Shown here: positions 35,637 to 43,901 of the stretch, piece after piece
How positions within the stretch are numbered: position 1 is the stretch's first letter
Layout of the letters: the number at the start of each line of letters is the position of its first letter
Assembly (NCBI GenBank): GCA_965261455.1
Contig: OZ253453.1
Span: 2,852,001-2,916,000, forward strand
Reading direction: 5' to 3'
Source: DAOUKH01 sp965261455
Lineage (GTDB): Bacteria; Chloroflexota; Dehalococcoidia; SHYB01
DNA: 64,000 bases
Translations under genes and position numbers: made by a program
Notes under the pieces: generated by a model
What the model saw: only the letters and a program-made list of their open reading frames with translations
What the model was told of the DNA's origin: nothing
The model's database searches: none

Positions 35637-36464
35637 CTATCGTGCGGCCGGTGCGGGCGCTCCGAGCTTCGCGGCGATGGCCTCGAACTGGGCGCGGACG
35701 ACGGCGTCGATGATCGCCGGAGGGGCGTCCGGCTCGCGGAAGGCCGCATTCAGAGGAACCGAGCCGAGGAAGGGGGCGTCGATATCGCCGGCGAGGCGCT
35801 CGCCTCCGCCTTCGCCGAAGATGGCGCCCGACATCGTCTCGACGACGCCTAGGACGGGCAGATTGAGCTTGCGGATCATGTTGATCGAGCGCCGCGCGTC
35901 GAGTACGGCAAGCTCCTGCGGCGTGGTGACCACCACGAAGCCGTCGAGCTGGAGCGTTTGCATCACGGTGAGCGCGGCGTCCGACGTGCCCGGCGGCATG
36001 TCGACGATCAGGTAGTCCATCTCGCCCCAGTCGGTCATCTCGACGAACTGGGTCAGCGCGTTGTGGATCATCGGGCCGCGGAAGATGATCGCCTCGTCCT
36101 CTTTCTCCTGGAACGAGCCCATCGAGATGACCTGCACCCCGTGCATCATCGCCGGGATAATCTTGCCGTCGATCATCTTGGGCTGGGCCGCGGTCTTGAG
36201 CAGCTTGATGATGTTGGGGCAATCGATGTCGGCGTCGAACAGGCCGACCTTGGCGCCCTGGGCGGCGAGGGTGACCGCCAAGTTCGCCGCCACCGTGCTC
36301 TTCCCCACGCCGCCCTTGCCGCTGTAGACGGCGATCTTGTTCCGTATCTTGCCGAGGCGGTCGCCGATCCGCTTCTTCTGCGCCCACTGGCGCTTCATCG
36401 CCTCAATCTTGGCCGCGGCCTCTGGGCCGCCGCCCGGTCCGTGGACGTGCGCTGGTTGGGCCAT
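35637..36464 (-). CDS. Mrp/NBP35-type P-loop ATPase lacking the CxxC motif
   Basis: 275 aa. Deviant Walker A SGKGGVGKSTVAANLA (about 48-63), DADIDCPN, and YLIVDMPPGTSDA. Iron-sulfur carrier ATPases of this family usually hold a bridging cluster through a C-terminal CxxC after ENMS; here the region reads VVETMSGAIFGEGGGERLA with no cysteines, so cluster binding must differ or be absent. ATG 36464 starts MAQPAHVHGPG. A DUF59 protein, the usual partner, is encoded 11 bp upstream. Confidence 0.9.
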   Translation of the reverse strand: MAQPAHVHGPGGGPEAAAKIEAMKRQWAQKKRIGDRLGKIRNKIAVYSGKGGVGKSTVAANLAVTLAAQGAKVGLFDADIDCPNIIKLLKTAAQPKMIDGKIIPAMMHGVQVISMGSFQEKEDEAIIFRGPMIHNALTQFVEMTDWGEMDYLIVDMPPGTSDAALTVMQTLQLDGFVVVTTPQELAVLDARRSINMIRKLNLPVLGVVETMSGAIFGEGGGERLAGDIDAPFLGSVPLNAAFREPDAPPAIIDAVVRAQFEAIAAKLGAPAPAAR

Positions 36465-36475
36465 GCCGGTGACTC

Positions 36476-36775
36476 CTAGTCGATCCCGAGCTCTTCGCGC
36501 ACCGCTTCCGAAATCTTCTCCGGCGACCACGGCGGGTCGAACGTCATCTCGACGTTCGCGTCCTCCACGTCGTCGAGGTCGAGGATCCGTTCACGGACGT
36601 TGTTCGCGATGTAGGCGCCCATGCCGCAGCCGGGGAACGTGAGGGTCATCAGCACGTCCACGTTGCTGCCGTCGACGGTCACGTTGTACACCAGCCCCAA
36701 GTCCACGATGTTGTACGGGATCTCGGGGTCGTACACGTCTTTCAGCGCTTCCAGTACCTGCTCTTTGGATGGCAT
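36476..36775 (-). CDS. DUF59/MIP18 family (SufT-like) iron-sulfur assembly protein
   Basis: 99 aa single-domain protein: ALKDVYDPEIPYNIVDLGLV and LTFPGCGMGAYI, the family hallmarks (DPE, and the conserved Cys in PGC). It assists maturation of Fe-S proteins and often sits beside Mrp ATPases. Both genes read as one operon. Confidence 0.92.
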   Translation of the reverse strand: MPSKEQVLEALKDVYDPEIPYNIVDLGLVYNVTVDGSNVDVLMTLTFPGCGMGAYIANNVRERILDLDDVEDANVEMTFDPPWSPEKISEAVREELGID

Positions 36776-36855
36776 GTCGCGCTCCTGACTTCTATTGGTT
36801 CGTCAAGATTCTACACAGTGTGCGCCCGAAACACCAATCGCCGGTCCGGCGTGCA

Positions 36856-37485
36856 TCACCAGTTGGTCGGCTTGTTTATGGTGCCAACGGCGTCCGTCAG
36901 TGTGTCGGGGAGCTGGCTCCGCCTAAGATGGCTCTTCCGGAGGCGCTTTACGTAGGTCGCAGCGTTGGACAGGTCCCTGGGACTCATGTTCCTTGGATCG
37001 GGGTTGACCAAGGTGACGCGAAGTCCCAGATGGTCCCGCACGTACCGCATTGCACCGGAGAAATCCGCGTCATTGGAAACGAGCACCGCCTGCTCGTACT
37101 CGCGGTTGAAGCCATCAACCAGTAAGCGCGTAGCCAGGTTGACGTCCGACCCCTTCTCTTCCGAATCCCTGACGAGCACGTGGGTCGGAAGTCCCGGTAT
37201 CGGCTTGGCCAGTGGACGGACATTGGTTCTGTTTCGGAAAGCCCCGTAGTAGGCGCCGAAGCCCGACAGAGTTGCAAGGGCTCTCAGGTATGCCTGTTGC
37301 CGCTGAGGTTGTGTGGGGTCTTCGGGCCGCGCGTTGATTCGAGCGGTGAAATAGCAGACCTGGTGAATCGTGTCATGAGGAAAGAGATTCTCGGCAAGCT
37401 TGCGCAGGTCGAGCCATCTGAAAGGGGTGTCCCTGAGAGCGCGATAGTATAGGTTGAAGCCATCGACGTAGATGTTGGTGATCAA
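36856..37485 (-). CDS. NYN-domain (LabA/DUF88-like) putative RNase
   Basis: 209 aa PIN-like NYN domain. Acidic metal-binding positions are visible: IYVDGFNLYYRAL (Asp 8), EKGSDVNLATRLLVDG (about 110-125), and LVSNDADFSGAMRYVRD (about 134-150). NYN proteins of this group cut RNA or act in surveillance; the target is unknown. A hairpin at 37507-37529 stands in its leader. Confidence 0.85.
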   Translation of the reverse strand: MITNIYVDGFNLYYRALRDTPFRWLDLRKLAENLFPHDTIHQVCYFTARINARPEDPTQPQRQQAYLRALATLSGFGAYYGAFRNRTNVRPLAKPIPGLPTHVLVRDSEEKGSDVNLATRLLVDGFNREYEQAVLVSNDADFSGAMRYVRDHLGLRVTLVNPDPRNMSPRDLSNAATYVKRLRKSHLRRSQLPDTLTDAVGTINKPTNW

Positions 37486-37506
37486 TGGCCCCCTCGGAGA
37501 AAGACA

Positions 37507-37529
37507 GAGACCGCCGCGAGGGCGGTCTC
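37507..37529 (-). terminator. GC-rich hairpin with T-rich 3' side, orphan terminator or leader hairpin
   Basis: GAGACCGCC and GGCGGTCTC pair over a 5-nt loop. Read on the minus strand it is followed by TGTCTTTCTCC, as in an intrinsic terminator. No gene ends just upstream on that strand, since nadE starts divergently at 37,731. It may be the leftover of a lost gene, or a leader structure of the NYN gene. Nearby, GTGTCCCAAAAGTAGCC at about 37,557 resembles an eroded insertion-sequence end, but no partner end was found. Confidence 0.35.
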
Positions 37530-37674
37530 GACCCTACCGCCGAAGCGATAAGGGTAGTGTCCCAAAAGTAGCCACGGGGCGGCCACTTGTCAATCAGCGC
37601 GTGTCAATTCTGGGGGAAGGCTCCAAGCGCCTCTTGCCTAATGCGTGACCGTCAGGGGTCCTAATCCGGCGCTA

Positions 37675-37683
37675 TGCTATACT
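37675..37683 (+). promoter_or_regulatory. predicted extended -10 promoter of nadE
   Basis: TGCTATACT is an extended -10 (TGn plus TATACT at 37678-37683), 47 bp before the nadE ATG. No convincing -35 at 16-18 bp, which is usual for extended -10 promoters. Confidence 0.45.
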
Positions 37684-37730
37684 CGGCTTCAGTAGAATAG
37701 GGTCTCAGACCTTGGCGCGAGGGGCCGAAG

Positions 37731-39497
37731 ATGCACACCTTTCGGGTGGCGCTCGCCCAGATCAACACCACCGTCGGCGATCTCGACGGCAACGCCGCCA
37801 AGGCCGTCGAGTCTATCGAGCAGGCGAAGGCGGTCGGCGCCGATCTCGTCGCTTTCCCCGAGCTCACCACGACCGGCTATCCCCCGGAAGACCTGCTCTT
37901 CAAGCAGCAGTTCCTCCGAGCCAACCTCGCCGCCCTCGACCGTATCGTCGAGGCGACGCGCGGGATCACCGCGGTCATCGGCTTCGTCGACGCCGACGAG
38001 GACATCTACAACGCCGCCGCCATCGCCCACGACGGCGTGGTGGCCGGCGTCTACCGCAAGATGTACCTGCCCAACTACAGCGTCTTCGACGAGGAGCGTT
38101 ACTTCCGTGCCGGCAATGAGGCGCCCGTCTACGTTATCGGCGGGCGGGAAGGCGGCGCGCGGGTCGGCGTGAACGTCTGCGAGGACATCTGGCGCCCCGT
38201 CGGCCCCACCGTCCTGCAGGCCGAGGCCGGCGCCCAGGTGATCGTGAATATCAACGGCTCTCCGTTCAACGCCGGCAAGGCGGAGTACCGCGACAAGCTC
38301 CTCGCCACCCGCGCCACCGACCAGGGCGTCTTCGTCTGCTACGTCAATCTCGTCGGCGGCCAGGACGAGCTGGTCTTCGATGGCGGCAGCATGGTCTTCG
38401 ACCCCTCGGGCAAGCTGCTCGCCCGGGCCGAGCGCTTCGACGAAGCCCTCCTCCTCGCCGACCTCGACATCGACCTCGTACTGCGCAACCGGCTCCACAA
38501 CCCGCTCCCCCGCAAGCAGCGGGCTACGCGGGTCCTCCCCGGCGTCGAAACACCCCGCGTCGAGGTCTCCTCGCGTGAAGACCGACAAGGGGCAGACGGT
38601 GGCCTGCGGCGCGAGCCAATCGAGGCCACCGTCGCCGCGCCGCTCTCCGAACCGGAGGAGGTCTACCGCGCACTGGTGGTGGGCACCCGCGACTACGTGA
38701 TCAAGAACGGTTTCGAACGTGTGCTCGTCGGTCTCTCCGGCGGCGTGGACTCGGCGCTCGTCGCCGCCGTCGCCGCCGACGCGCTCGGCGGCGGCAAGGT
38801 CGTCGGCGTCGCCATGCCGTCGCGCTACAACGCGTCGGAGAGCGAAGAGGACGCCCGCGCGCTCGCCCAGAACCTCGGTATCGACTACCACGTCATCTCC
38901 ATCGAGCCGGTCTTCGAAGCGATGCTCTCGACGCTGGGCGGCATGTTCGAGGGAACGCAGCCGAACGTTGCCGAGGAGAACGTCCAGGCCCGCATCCGGG
39001 GCAACATCCTCATGGCGATCTCGAACAAGTTCGGCTGGCTCGTACTCACCACCGGCAACAAGAGCGAGATGTCCATGGGCTACGCCACGCTCTACGGCGA
39101 CATGGCGGGCGGCTTCGCCGTAATCAAGGACGTGCCCAAGGTGCTGGTCTACGACCTCTGCCGGCACCGGAACAAGGCCGCGGGCAAGGACCTCATACCG
39201 GCGCGCATCCTGGAAAAGCCGCCGTCCGCCGAGCTCCGCCCCGATCAGAAGGACGAGGACTCGCTGCCCCCCTACGAGCTGCTCGACCCCATCCTCGAAG
39301 CCTACGTGGAGAAGGACCGCACCTTCGACGACCTCATTGGCATGGGGCTCGACGCCGAGACGGTGAAGCAGGTAATCCGCGGCGTCGACCGCAACGAATA
39401 TAAGCGCCGCCAGGCCCCACCCGGCGTCAAGATCACCAGCCGCGCCTTCGGCCGCGACCGGCGGCTGCCCATCGTCAACAAGTTCAAGCCCTTCTAG
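37731..39497 (+). CDS. nadE: glutamine-hydrolysing NAD+ synthetase
   Basis: 588 aa, two domains. The N-terminal nitrilase-like glutaminase has its triad visible: Glu in FPELTTTGYPPEDL, Lys in YRKMYLPNYSVFDEERYF, Cys in VNVCEDIW. The C-terminal NAD synthase domain has the ATP-PPase loop GLSGGVDSALVAAVA (about 336-350) and TTGNKSEMSMGYATLYGDMA. It amidates deamido-NAD with glutamine nitrogen. Only 3 bp before the glycosylase gene. Confidence 0.96.
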   Translation: MHTFRVALAQINTTVGDLDGNAAKAVESIEQAKAVGADLVAFPELTTTGYPPEDLLFKQQFLRANLAALDRIVEATRGITAVIGFVDADEDIYNAAAIAHDGVVAGVYRKMYLPNYSVFDEERYFRAGNEAPVYVIGGREGGARVGVNVCEDIWRPVGPTVLQAEAGAQVIVNINGSPFNAGKAEYRDKLLATRATDQGVFVCYVNLVGGQDELVFDGGSMVFDPSGKLLARAERFDEALLLADLDIDLVLRNRLHNPLPRKQRATRVLPGVETPRVEVSSREDRQGADGGLRREPIEATVAAPLSEPEEVYRALVVGTRDYVIKNGFERVLVGLSGGVDSALVAAVAADALGGGKVVGVAMPSRYNASESEEDARALAQNLGIDYHVISIEPVFEAMLSTLGGMFEGTQPNVAEENVQARIRGNILMAISNKFGWLVLTTGNKSEMSMGYATLYGDMAGGFAVIKDVPKVLVYDLCRHRNKAAGKDLIPARILEKPPSAELRPDQKDEDSLPPYELLDPILEAYVEKDRTFDDLIGMGLDAETVKQVIRGVDRNEYKRRQAPPGVKITSRAFGRDRRLPIVNKFKPF

Positions 39498-39500
39498 CGC

Positions 39501-40061
39501 ATGGGCGCCCAGGTGGACACGCTCCCCGACTACCTGCGGCCGGGGCTCGACGTCGTCTTCGTCGGGATCAATCCGGGGTTAACCTCGGCCAAGGCGGGGC
39601 ACTACTTCTTCAACCCGCGCAACCGCTTCTGGACCGCCTTCAACGCCGCCGGACTCGCTCCCGAGCCGCTGGGGCCGGAGACCGACGCGCGCGCCCTCGA
39701 CTACGGCGTCGGCTTCACCGACGTCGTCAAGCGGCCCACCCGCCAGATGTCGGAGCTCCGCGCCGCCGACTACCGGCTCGGCGCGCCGCTGCTCCGCGAA
39801 AAGCTCCTCGCGTGTCAGCCGCTCGTGATCTGCTTCAACGGCCTCACCGGCTACAAGCACTACGCCCGCTACACCGGCGGCCCCGCCGACGCCGGAATCG
39901 GCCTCCATTCCACCCGCATCGGAACCTCCCGCGTCTACGTGCTCCCCTCCACGAGCCCCGCCAACGCCGCGGTAGGCCTCGACCGGATCGTCGAGGCGAT
40001 GCGGGAGGTCAAGGCGCTCGCCACGAGCGAGCGGGCGGCGCGGGAGCAAGCGGCGCCATGA
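39501..40061 (+). CDS. mug: G/U (mismatch-specific) uracil-DNA glycosylase, Mug type
   Basis: 186 aa. Family motif 1 VFVGINPGLTSAKAGHYF (about 20-37; GINPG with Asn is the Mug type) and motif 2 VLPSTSPANA (about 150-159). It removes uracil or thymine mispaired with G; the R-M cassette at 50 kb with its cytosine methylase creates such lesions, but a functional link is only an idea. The stop overlaps thpR by 4 bp. Confidence 0.9.
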   Translation: MGAQVDTLPDYLRPGLDVVFVGINPGLTSAKAGHYFFNPRNRFWTAFNAAGLAPEPLGPETDARALDYGVGFTDVVKRPTRQMSELRAADYRLGAPLLREKLLACQPLVICFNGLTGYKHYARYTGGPADAGIGLHSTRIGTSRVYVLPSTSPANAAVGLDRIVEAMREVKALATSERAAREQAAP

Positions 40062-40627
40062 GCGGGGTGCGGACCTTCATCGCCGTCGAGCTCGATGGCC
40101 CGATTCGGGAGGCCCTCGCCGCGCTCCAGGAGCGTATTCGCCGCGAGCTCGGCCCGCCGATGCGCTGGGTGAAACCGGAAGGCATGCACCTCACTCTCAA
40201 GTTCCTCGGCCAGACGCCGGAAGACCTGCTCTCGTCGATCGCGGACGCTCTCGCTGCCGCCGCCCGAAGGAGCCGTCCCTTTGCTATCGAGCTCGGTGAG
40301 TCTGGCGGTTTCCCCAACCCGCACCGTCCCCGCGTCCTCTGGGCCGCCGTGCGCGGCGACCTCGACGCGCTGGCGGACCTCCGGCAGAACGTCGAGGAGA
40401 TGGTCGCGCCCCTCGGCTTTCCCACCGAGCAACGCGCCTTCCGCCCCCACCTTACGCTGGGGCGGGCCGCAGGCGAGGTCCGCATCGCTCCCGAGCGCTG
40501 GGCCGCGGCGGGGATCGAAAGCCCCGCCGTCCGCCAGACGGTGCGCCAAGTCGTGCTTATGAAGAGCGAGCTCGGCCCCGGCGGCGCGCGCTACTCGCGC
40601 CTCCACGCCGCCGACCTTATTTCCTAG
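40058..40627 (+). CDS. thpR: RNA 2',3'-cyclic phosphodiesterase (2H family)
   Basis: 189 aa from ATG 40058 in an ATGA overlap. The two HxTx motifs of the 2H phosphoesterase family are present: HLTLKFLG (about 44) and HLTLGRAA (about 129). Begins VRTFIAVELDGPIREAL. Opens 2',3'-cyclic phosphates on RNA ends. Confidence 0.93.
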   Translation: MSGVRTFIAVELDGPIREALAALQERIRRELGPPMRWVKPEGMHLTLKFLGQTPEDLLSSIADALAAAARRSRPFAIELGESGGFPNPHRPRVLWAAVRGDLDALADLRQNVEEMVAPLGFPTEQRAFRPHLTLGRAAGEVRIAPERWAAAGIESPAVRQTVRQVVLMKSELGPGGARYSRLHAADLIS

Positions 40628-40707
40628 CCCGGCTCCCCCCTTGACCTTGCTCGCAACCCCGCTATACTCCCACATCGCGCGAATCACCAAAGCGCGAAAG
40701 GTGGGAG

Positions 40708-40923
40708 GTGGCGTTCGTCATGGAGTTCCCAAAGTGTCAGAAGTGCGACTTGGGCGATCTGGTGCCGCTCTCCGATTTCGGGAGCCAAGGAGCGGCGATT
40801 CACTATAAGGCCTGGGTGTGTACCAACCCCGACTGTGGGTACAACCTGAAGATCAGGAACGGCGACGTGTACCTCAACGAGCCAATTAGCAACGGCATGG
40901 CCCACGCGGGGAGGTTCCGCTAG
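40708..40923 (+). CDS. small zinc-ribbon protein of unknown function
   Basis: 71 aa from GTG 40708, or 67 aa from ATG 40720 (GGGAGG upstream). Two Cys pairs, CQKC and CTNPDC, spaced about 30 residues apart, form a likely zinc ribbon with few other features. No family recognised. A strong terminator follows 35 bp later, so it is probably a monocistronic, well-expressed gene. Confidence 0.7.
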   Translation: MAFVMEFPKCQKCDLGDLVPLSDFGSQGAAIHYKAWVCTNPDCGYNLKIRNGDVYLNEPISNGMAHAGRFR

Positions 40924-41960
40924 CCGCGAGGCCCGCCGCGAAATCGTCCGCGCTCGACAAGAACGCCCCCGGCCGGGGGCGTTCTTCTTTTTCCTCGCCT
41001 GGGGGCCATTGTGGGGGCGGGGGGGGACGCGCTCGCGTCGATCCGAGTAGTCGCACCCAGGAGAAACGGCGAGGACCGCAACGTGTGCAAGTCAATCTCC
41101 GTGAGATAAGTGTCGGGATAGTCCCAATAGAAGCCAGCCCACATCAGGGCATCGTAGTCGCAAGAGTCGAGGCCCTCATCACAGCCAGGAGGATGATCGA
41201 GCCCGAAGGCATGGCCGAGCTCATGGGCGAGTCCGCCTATCCAGCCAAAGGTGCCGCGTGGTGGAGCCCCGCACTGACTGTGGGTTTCCGGGCTGATCAA
41301 TCCGTCCAGGTCGCTCCTATGTAGGATTGTGACTCCCGCGCCCCCTCTGCCGAGCTCCGACAGTTCGCAGGTAAAGGAGACGTCGGGATAGATCACCCAC
41401 ACGTATTGGCTTGAATAGTGCTCGACCGGAGCGCAGTGTTGAAGTCCACGAAGCACCCTGCCCCATCCATCCGCGCCTTCATAGTGGGCCGCCGGGTTCT
41501 TGAGAACGCAAATCTGAGGGGTTGGTCCTTCGATAGCAAACGTACGGCCTTCAAGCTGTTCCGCATACCAGACTTGAGCCCCGTGAATGGCGGCCTCGAT
41601 TGCCGCCGCGTAGGGCGCATGGAACTCGCGGTCGGCGGGCACGGCATACACAATTCGCACCGCTGGAGTCGGCAACGGGGTAGCCGTTGGAGTCGGCAAC
41701 GGGGTAGCCGCTGGAGTCGGCAACGGGGTAGCCGTTGGAGTCGGCAACGGGGTAGCCGCTGGAGTCGGCAACGGGGTAGCCGTTGGAGTCGGCAACGGGG
41801 TAGCCGTTGGAGTCGGCAGCGGGGTAGCCGTTGGAGTCGGCAACGGGGTAGCGCCCACATCGCCCGCCGACGGACTCTGACATCCACTCAATAGGACTAA
41901 AACAGCAGTGGCAGCTAAGCCCGCGAATCGCATCGGGGGAGGCCGAAGGCGCGGCATCAT
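40920..41960 (-). CDS. secreted zinc metalloprotease-like lipoprotein with TPLPTP repeat linker
   Basis: 346 aa. Signal peptide with lipobox VLLSGC (Cys about 27), then eight 8-residue repeats of ATPLPTPT/A type, then a domain with the extended metzincin-like zinc motif HELGHAFGLDHP (about 250-261). The third ligand and Glu nucleophile are therefore visible. Probably a surface peptidase; substrate unknown. The last about 25 residues are Arg/Gly/Pro-rich and run through the opposite-strand terminator, so the natural C-terminus may be shorter or frameshifted. Confidence 0.8.
   Translation of the reverse strand: MMPRLRPPPMRFAGLAATAVLVLLSGCQSPSAGDVGATPLPTPTATPLPTPTATPLPTPTATPLPTPAATPLPTPTATPLPTPAATPLPTPTATPLPTPAVRIVYAVPADREFHAPYAAAIEAAIHGAQVWYAEQLEGRTFAIEGPTPQICVLKNPAAHYEGADGWGRVLRGLQHCAPVEHYSSQYVWVIYPDVSFTCELSELGRGGAGVTILHRSDLDGLISPETHSQCGAPPRGTFGWIGGLAHELGHAFGLDHPPGCDEGLDSCDYDALMWAGFYWDYPDTYLTEIDLHTLRSSPFLLGATTRIDASASPPAPTMAPRRGKRRTPPAGGVLVERGRFRGGPRG
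40959..40991 (+). terminator. strong intrinsic terminator
   Basis: A perfect 28-bp palindrome (arms AAGAACGCCCCC around GGCC) followed by CTTTTT on the plus strand, ending the zinc-ribbon gene. The arm core GAACGCCCCC is the same as in the palindrome at 4,719. On the minus strand it lies inside the last codons of the metalloprotease gene. Confidence 0.85.
41662..41853. repeat. eight tandem 24-bp repeats encoding the TPLPTP linker
   Basis: Eight copies of a 24-bp unit (core GAGTCGGCAACGGGGTAGCC on the plus strand), differing by one or two bases: an A/C change in one copy, and T/C changes that alternate Thr and Ala codons. The unit length is a multiple of three, so copy-number change would lengthen or shorten the surface linker without frameshift. 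Confidence 0.9.
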
Positions 41961-41989
41961 GGCCAGGGAGTTTTTACTAAACCGTCCCG

Positions 41990-42310
41990 CTAGTCAAGGC
42001 CCGCGTACTCTAGCCATTGCTCCAAGGTGCGCACCGGGCCAAGCCCGTACACGTCCAGATCGAAGCCGGCCGGATCGTCCAGCGGCAAGGGCTCGCCGGT
42101 AAGCGGCGCCTGGACGCGGCGGCGCGAAAGCGCGTCTCGCTCGCCCCATTCTGGACGCTCCCACGGCCGGCCCGGCGGCCGCTCCACTCCGGGGATCATC
42201 TGTATCCAGGGTACGCGCGCTTGCCATAGCGTCCGGCCATGCGTCCATAGCCGCGCCGCTAGGGCGGGCTCTTCGCCGGCGAATGAGGATGTGCGGGTCG
42301 GCCGGTGCAT
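41990..42310 (-). CDS. hypothetical protein
   Basis: 106 aa from ATG 42310 (or 123 aa from an alternative start at 42361). Mixed composition with several Trp (LWTHGRTLWQARVPWIQ), PERPEWGER-like middle, and an ordered C-terminus (LDVYGLGPVRTLEQWLEYAG). No family recognised. Codon-position bias and the sensible C-terminus support it being coded. Between the metalloprotease and the recombinase promoter. Confidence 0.5.
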   Translation of the reverse strand: MHRPTRTSSFAGEEPALAARLWTHGRTLWQARVPWIQMIPGVERPPGRPWERPEWGERDALSRRRVQAPLTGEPLPLDDPAGFDLDVYGLGPVRTLEQWLEYAGLD

Positions 42311-42395
42311 CCTCGCACCAGGCCCGCCCGAATATGCCGTCGCGCGAGGCTCCCTTCGCAAGAAGGCGAGGGGCCGCCGAGCGCCGCCGTCAGGT

Positions 42396-42424
42396 TTGAC
42401 TTTACGTTAAATTGGTTCTAAACT
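42396..42424 (+). promoter_or_regulatory. predicted sigma-70 promoter of the recombinase gene
   Basis: TTGACT (42396-42401), a 17-bp spacer, and TAAACT (42419-42424) lie in an AT-rich patch 64 bp before the chosen ATG. This is the best -35/-10 pair in the window. Confidence 0.65.
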
Positions 42425-42487
42425 TTGTTTAAGTAAGTGAAGCGTTTGACCCGGCCTCGGGTTGGCGCGGCGGCGCGGGAGGGCTCC

Positions 42488-43387
42488 ATGAAGGATCAGC
42501 TTCGCGACTATCTTGAATTTCTCACTGCAGAGAAGGGATTCTCCCAAAATACCCGCCAGGCTTACCAGAACGACTTGTCCCAACTCTGCCAGTTCACCGA
42601 GCCCAAGGTCGGTTTCGCCGGCTGGCCCAGCGTCACCCCCGCCCTGCTCTCCGACTACGTCGTCAGCCTCCGCGACCGCGGTTATGCCTCCACCACCATC
42701 GCCCGCAAGATCGCCGCGCTCAAGTCCTTCTTTAGCTTCTTGGTCGATGAGGGCGTCGTGAAAGAAGACCCCTCCGAGCAGCTCTCCTCTCCCAAAATCG
42801 GTCGTCCTCTTCCCAAGGTGCTCTCCCGGCAGGAGGTCGACCTGATCCTCGCCCAGCCCCGCCGCCGTGGGTGGGCCGCCGAGACCGTCCGCGACGAAGC
42901 GCTCCTCCAACTGCTCTACGCGACCGGCATGCGGGTCACCGAGCTCGTGTCGCTGAACGTCGAGAACGTCAACATCGAGGGGCGCATGGTGCGGTGCATG
43001 GGTAAGGGGGCGAAGGAGCGTATCCTGCCCATTCATCGGGAGGCCCTCAAGAGCCTCACCACCTATCTGGAAAGCGGACGCGTCCGGCTCGCCCGCTCGA
43101 TCGACGATCGAGCCCTCTTCCTCAACCGCCGCGGCCAGCGCCTCACCCGTCAGGGCTTCTGGCTCATCCTCAAGAACTACGCCGAGCGCGCCGGCATCAA
43201 AGCCCACATCACACCGCACGTCTTGCGTCACAGCTTCGCCACGCATATGCTGCGCGGCGGCGCCCCCTTGAGGAACGTCCAGGAGTTGCTCGGCCATGCC
43301 AACATCTCCACGACGCAGGTCTACACCCACCTCACCTCCGACCACGTGCGCGAGGAATACGCCAAGGCCCACCCCCGCGCCAGCTAG
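42488..43387 (+). CDS. xerD: tyrosine recombinase XerC/XerD
   Basis: 299 aa from ATG 42488 (GAGGG upstream), a typical Xer length. N-terminal SAM-like DNA-binding domain (YLEFLTAEKGFSQNTRQAY). Catalytic residues are visible: Arg in ATGMRVTELVSL, Lys in GKGAKERILP, HxxR in HVLRHSFATHML, and the His/Tyr box LGHANISTTQVYTH. It resolves chromosome dimers at dif; XerC or XerD cannot be told apart here. No att sites or phage genes are near. Confidence 0.93.
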   Translation: MKDQLRDYLEFLTAEKGFSQNTRQAYQNDLSQLCQFTEPKVGFAGWPSVTPALLSDYVVSLRDRGYASTTIARKIAALKSFFSFLVDEGVVKEDPSEQLSSPKIGRPLPKVLSRQEVDLILAQPRRRGWAAETVRDEALLQLLYATGMRVTELVSLNVENVNIEGRMVRCMGKGAKERILPIHREALKSLTTYLESGRVRLARSIDDRALFLNRRGQRLTRQGFWLILKNYAERAGIKAHITPHVLRHSFATHMLRGGAPLRNVQELLGHANISTTQVYTHLTSDHVREEYAKAHPRAS

Positions 43388-43417
43388 CGCCGCGCCATTC
43401 CAGCCTGGGGCCGGGCC

Positions 43418-43882
43418 GTGAACGCGGCCCCCCGCCGCGGGACCATCGCCGTCGGCAGCGACGAGCGCACCACCCTCACCGACGGCGTTGTCGCCGCGCT
43501 TGAACGCCGCGGGCTGAACGTCGATCTCTTTGGGGCGTTGGGTGCGTCCAGCCCGCAATGGCCCGACGTCGCGGCCGAGGTCGGCGCCCGCGTCGCCCGG
43601 GGCGACGCCGATCAGGGCCTCCTCTTCTGCTGGACGGGCACCGGCGTCTCCATCGCCGCCAACAAAGTCTCCGGCATCCGCGCCGCCCTTTGCGCCGACG
43701 CCGAGACGGCCCGCGGCGCCCGCCGCTGGAACGACGCCAACGTGCTCTGCATGAGCCTGCGCCTCACCGCCCCCACCGTCGCCGAAGAGATCATCGACGC
43801 CTGGCTCGCCGCGGAAATCGACGAAAGCGAGCGTGCCAATATCGATAAGGTCAAAGCCATCGACGCGGGCGGTGGTGGCTAA
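43418..43882 (+). CDS. rpiB: RpiB/LacAB-family sugar-phosphate isomerase
   Basis: 154 aa, GTG start. N-terminal IAVGSDERTTLTDGVV, the phosphate/anhydro-ring region GLLFCWTGTGVSIAANKVSGIRA (read in two parts; Cys about residue 69 is the usual base), and ARRWNDANVLCMSLR. Interconverts ribose-5-P and ribulose-5-P. The first strand reads GSDER rather than the common ASDHAG, so a relative with another sugar is possible. Confidence 0.85.
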   Translation: MNAAPRRGTIAVGSDERTTLTDGVVAALERRGLNVDLFGALGASSPQWPDVAAEVGARVARGDADQGLLFCWTGTGVSIAANKVSGIRAALCADAETARGARRWNDANVLCMSLRLTAPTVAEEIIDAWLAAEIDESERANIDKVKAIDAGGGG

Positions 43883-43901
43883 TACGCGCGATTTAACATA
43901 A

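Noticed and set aside
41662..41853. CRISPR or minisatellite unrelated to coding
   Set aside because: The 24-bp units are contiguous and in frame, encoding a TPLPTP linker of a lipoprotein.
42488..43387. Integrase of a prophage or genomic island
   Set aside because: Length and motifs fit the housekeeping Xer type, the neighbours are housekeeping genes and no attachment repeats were seen.
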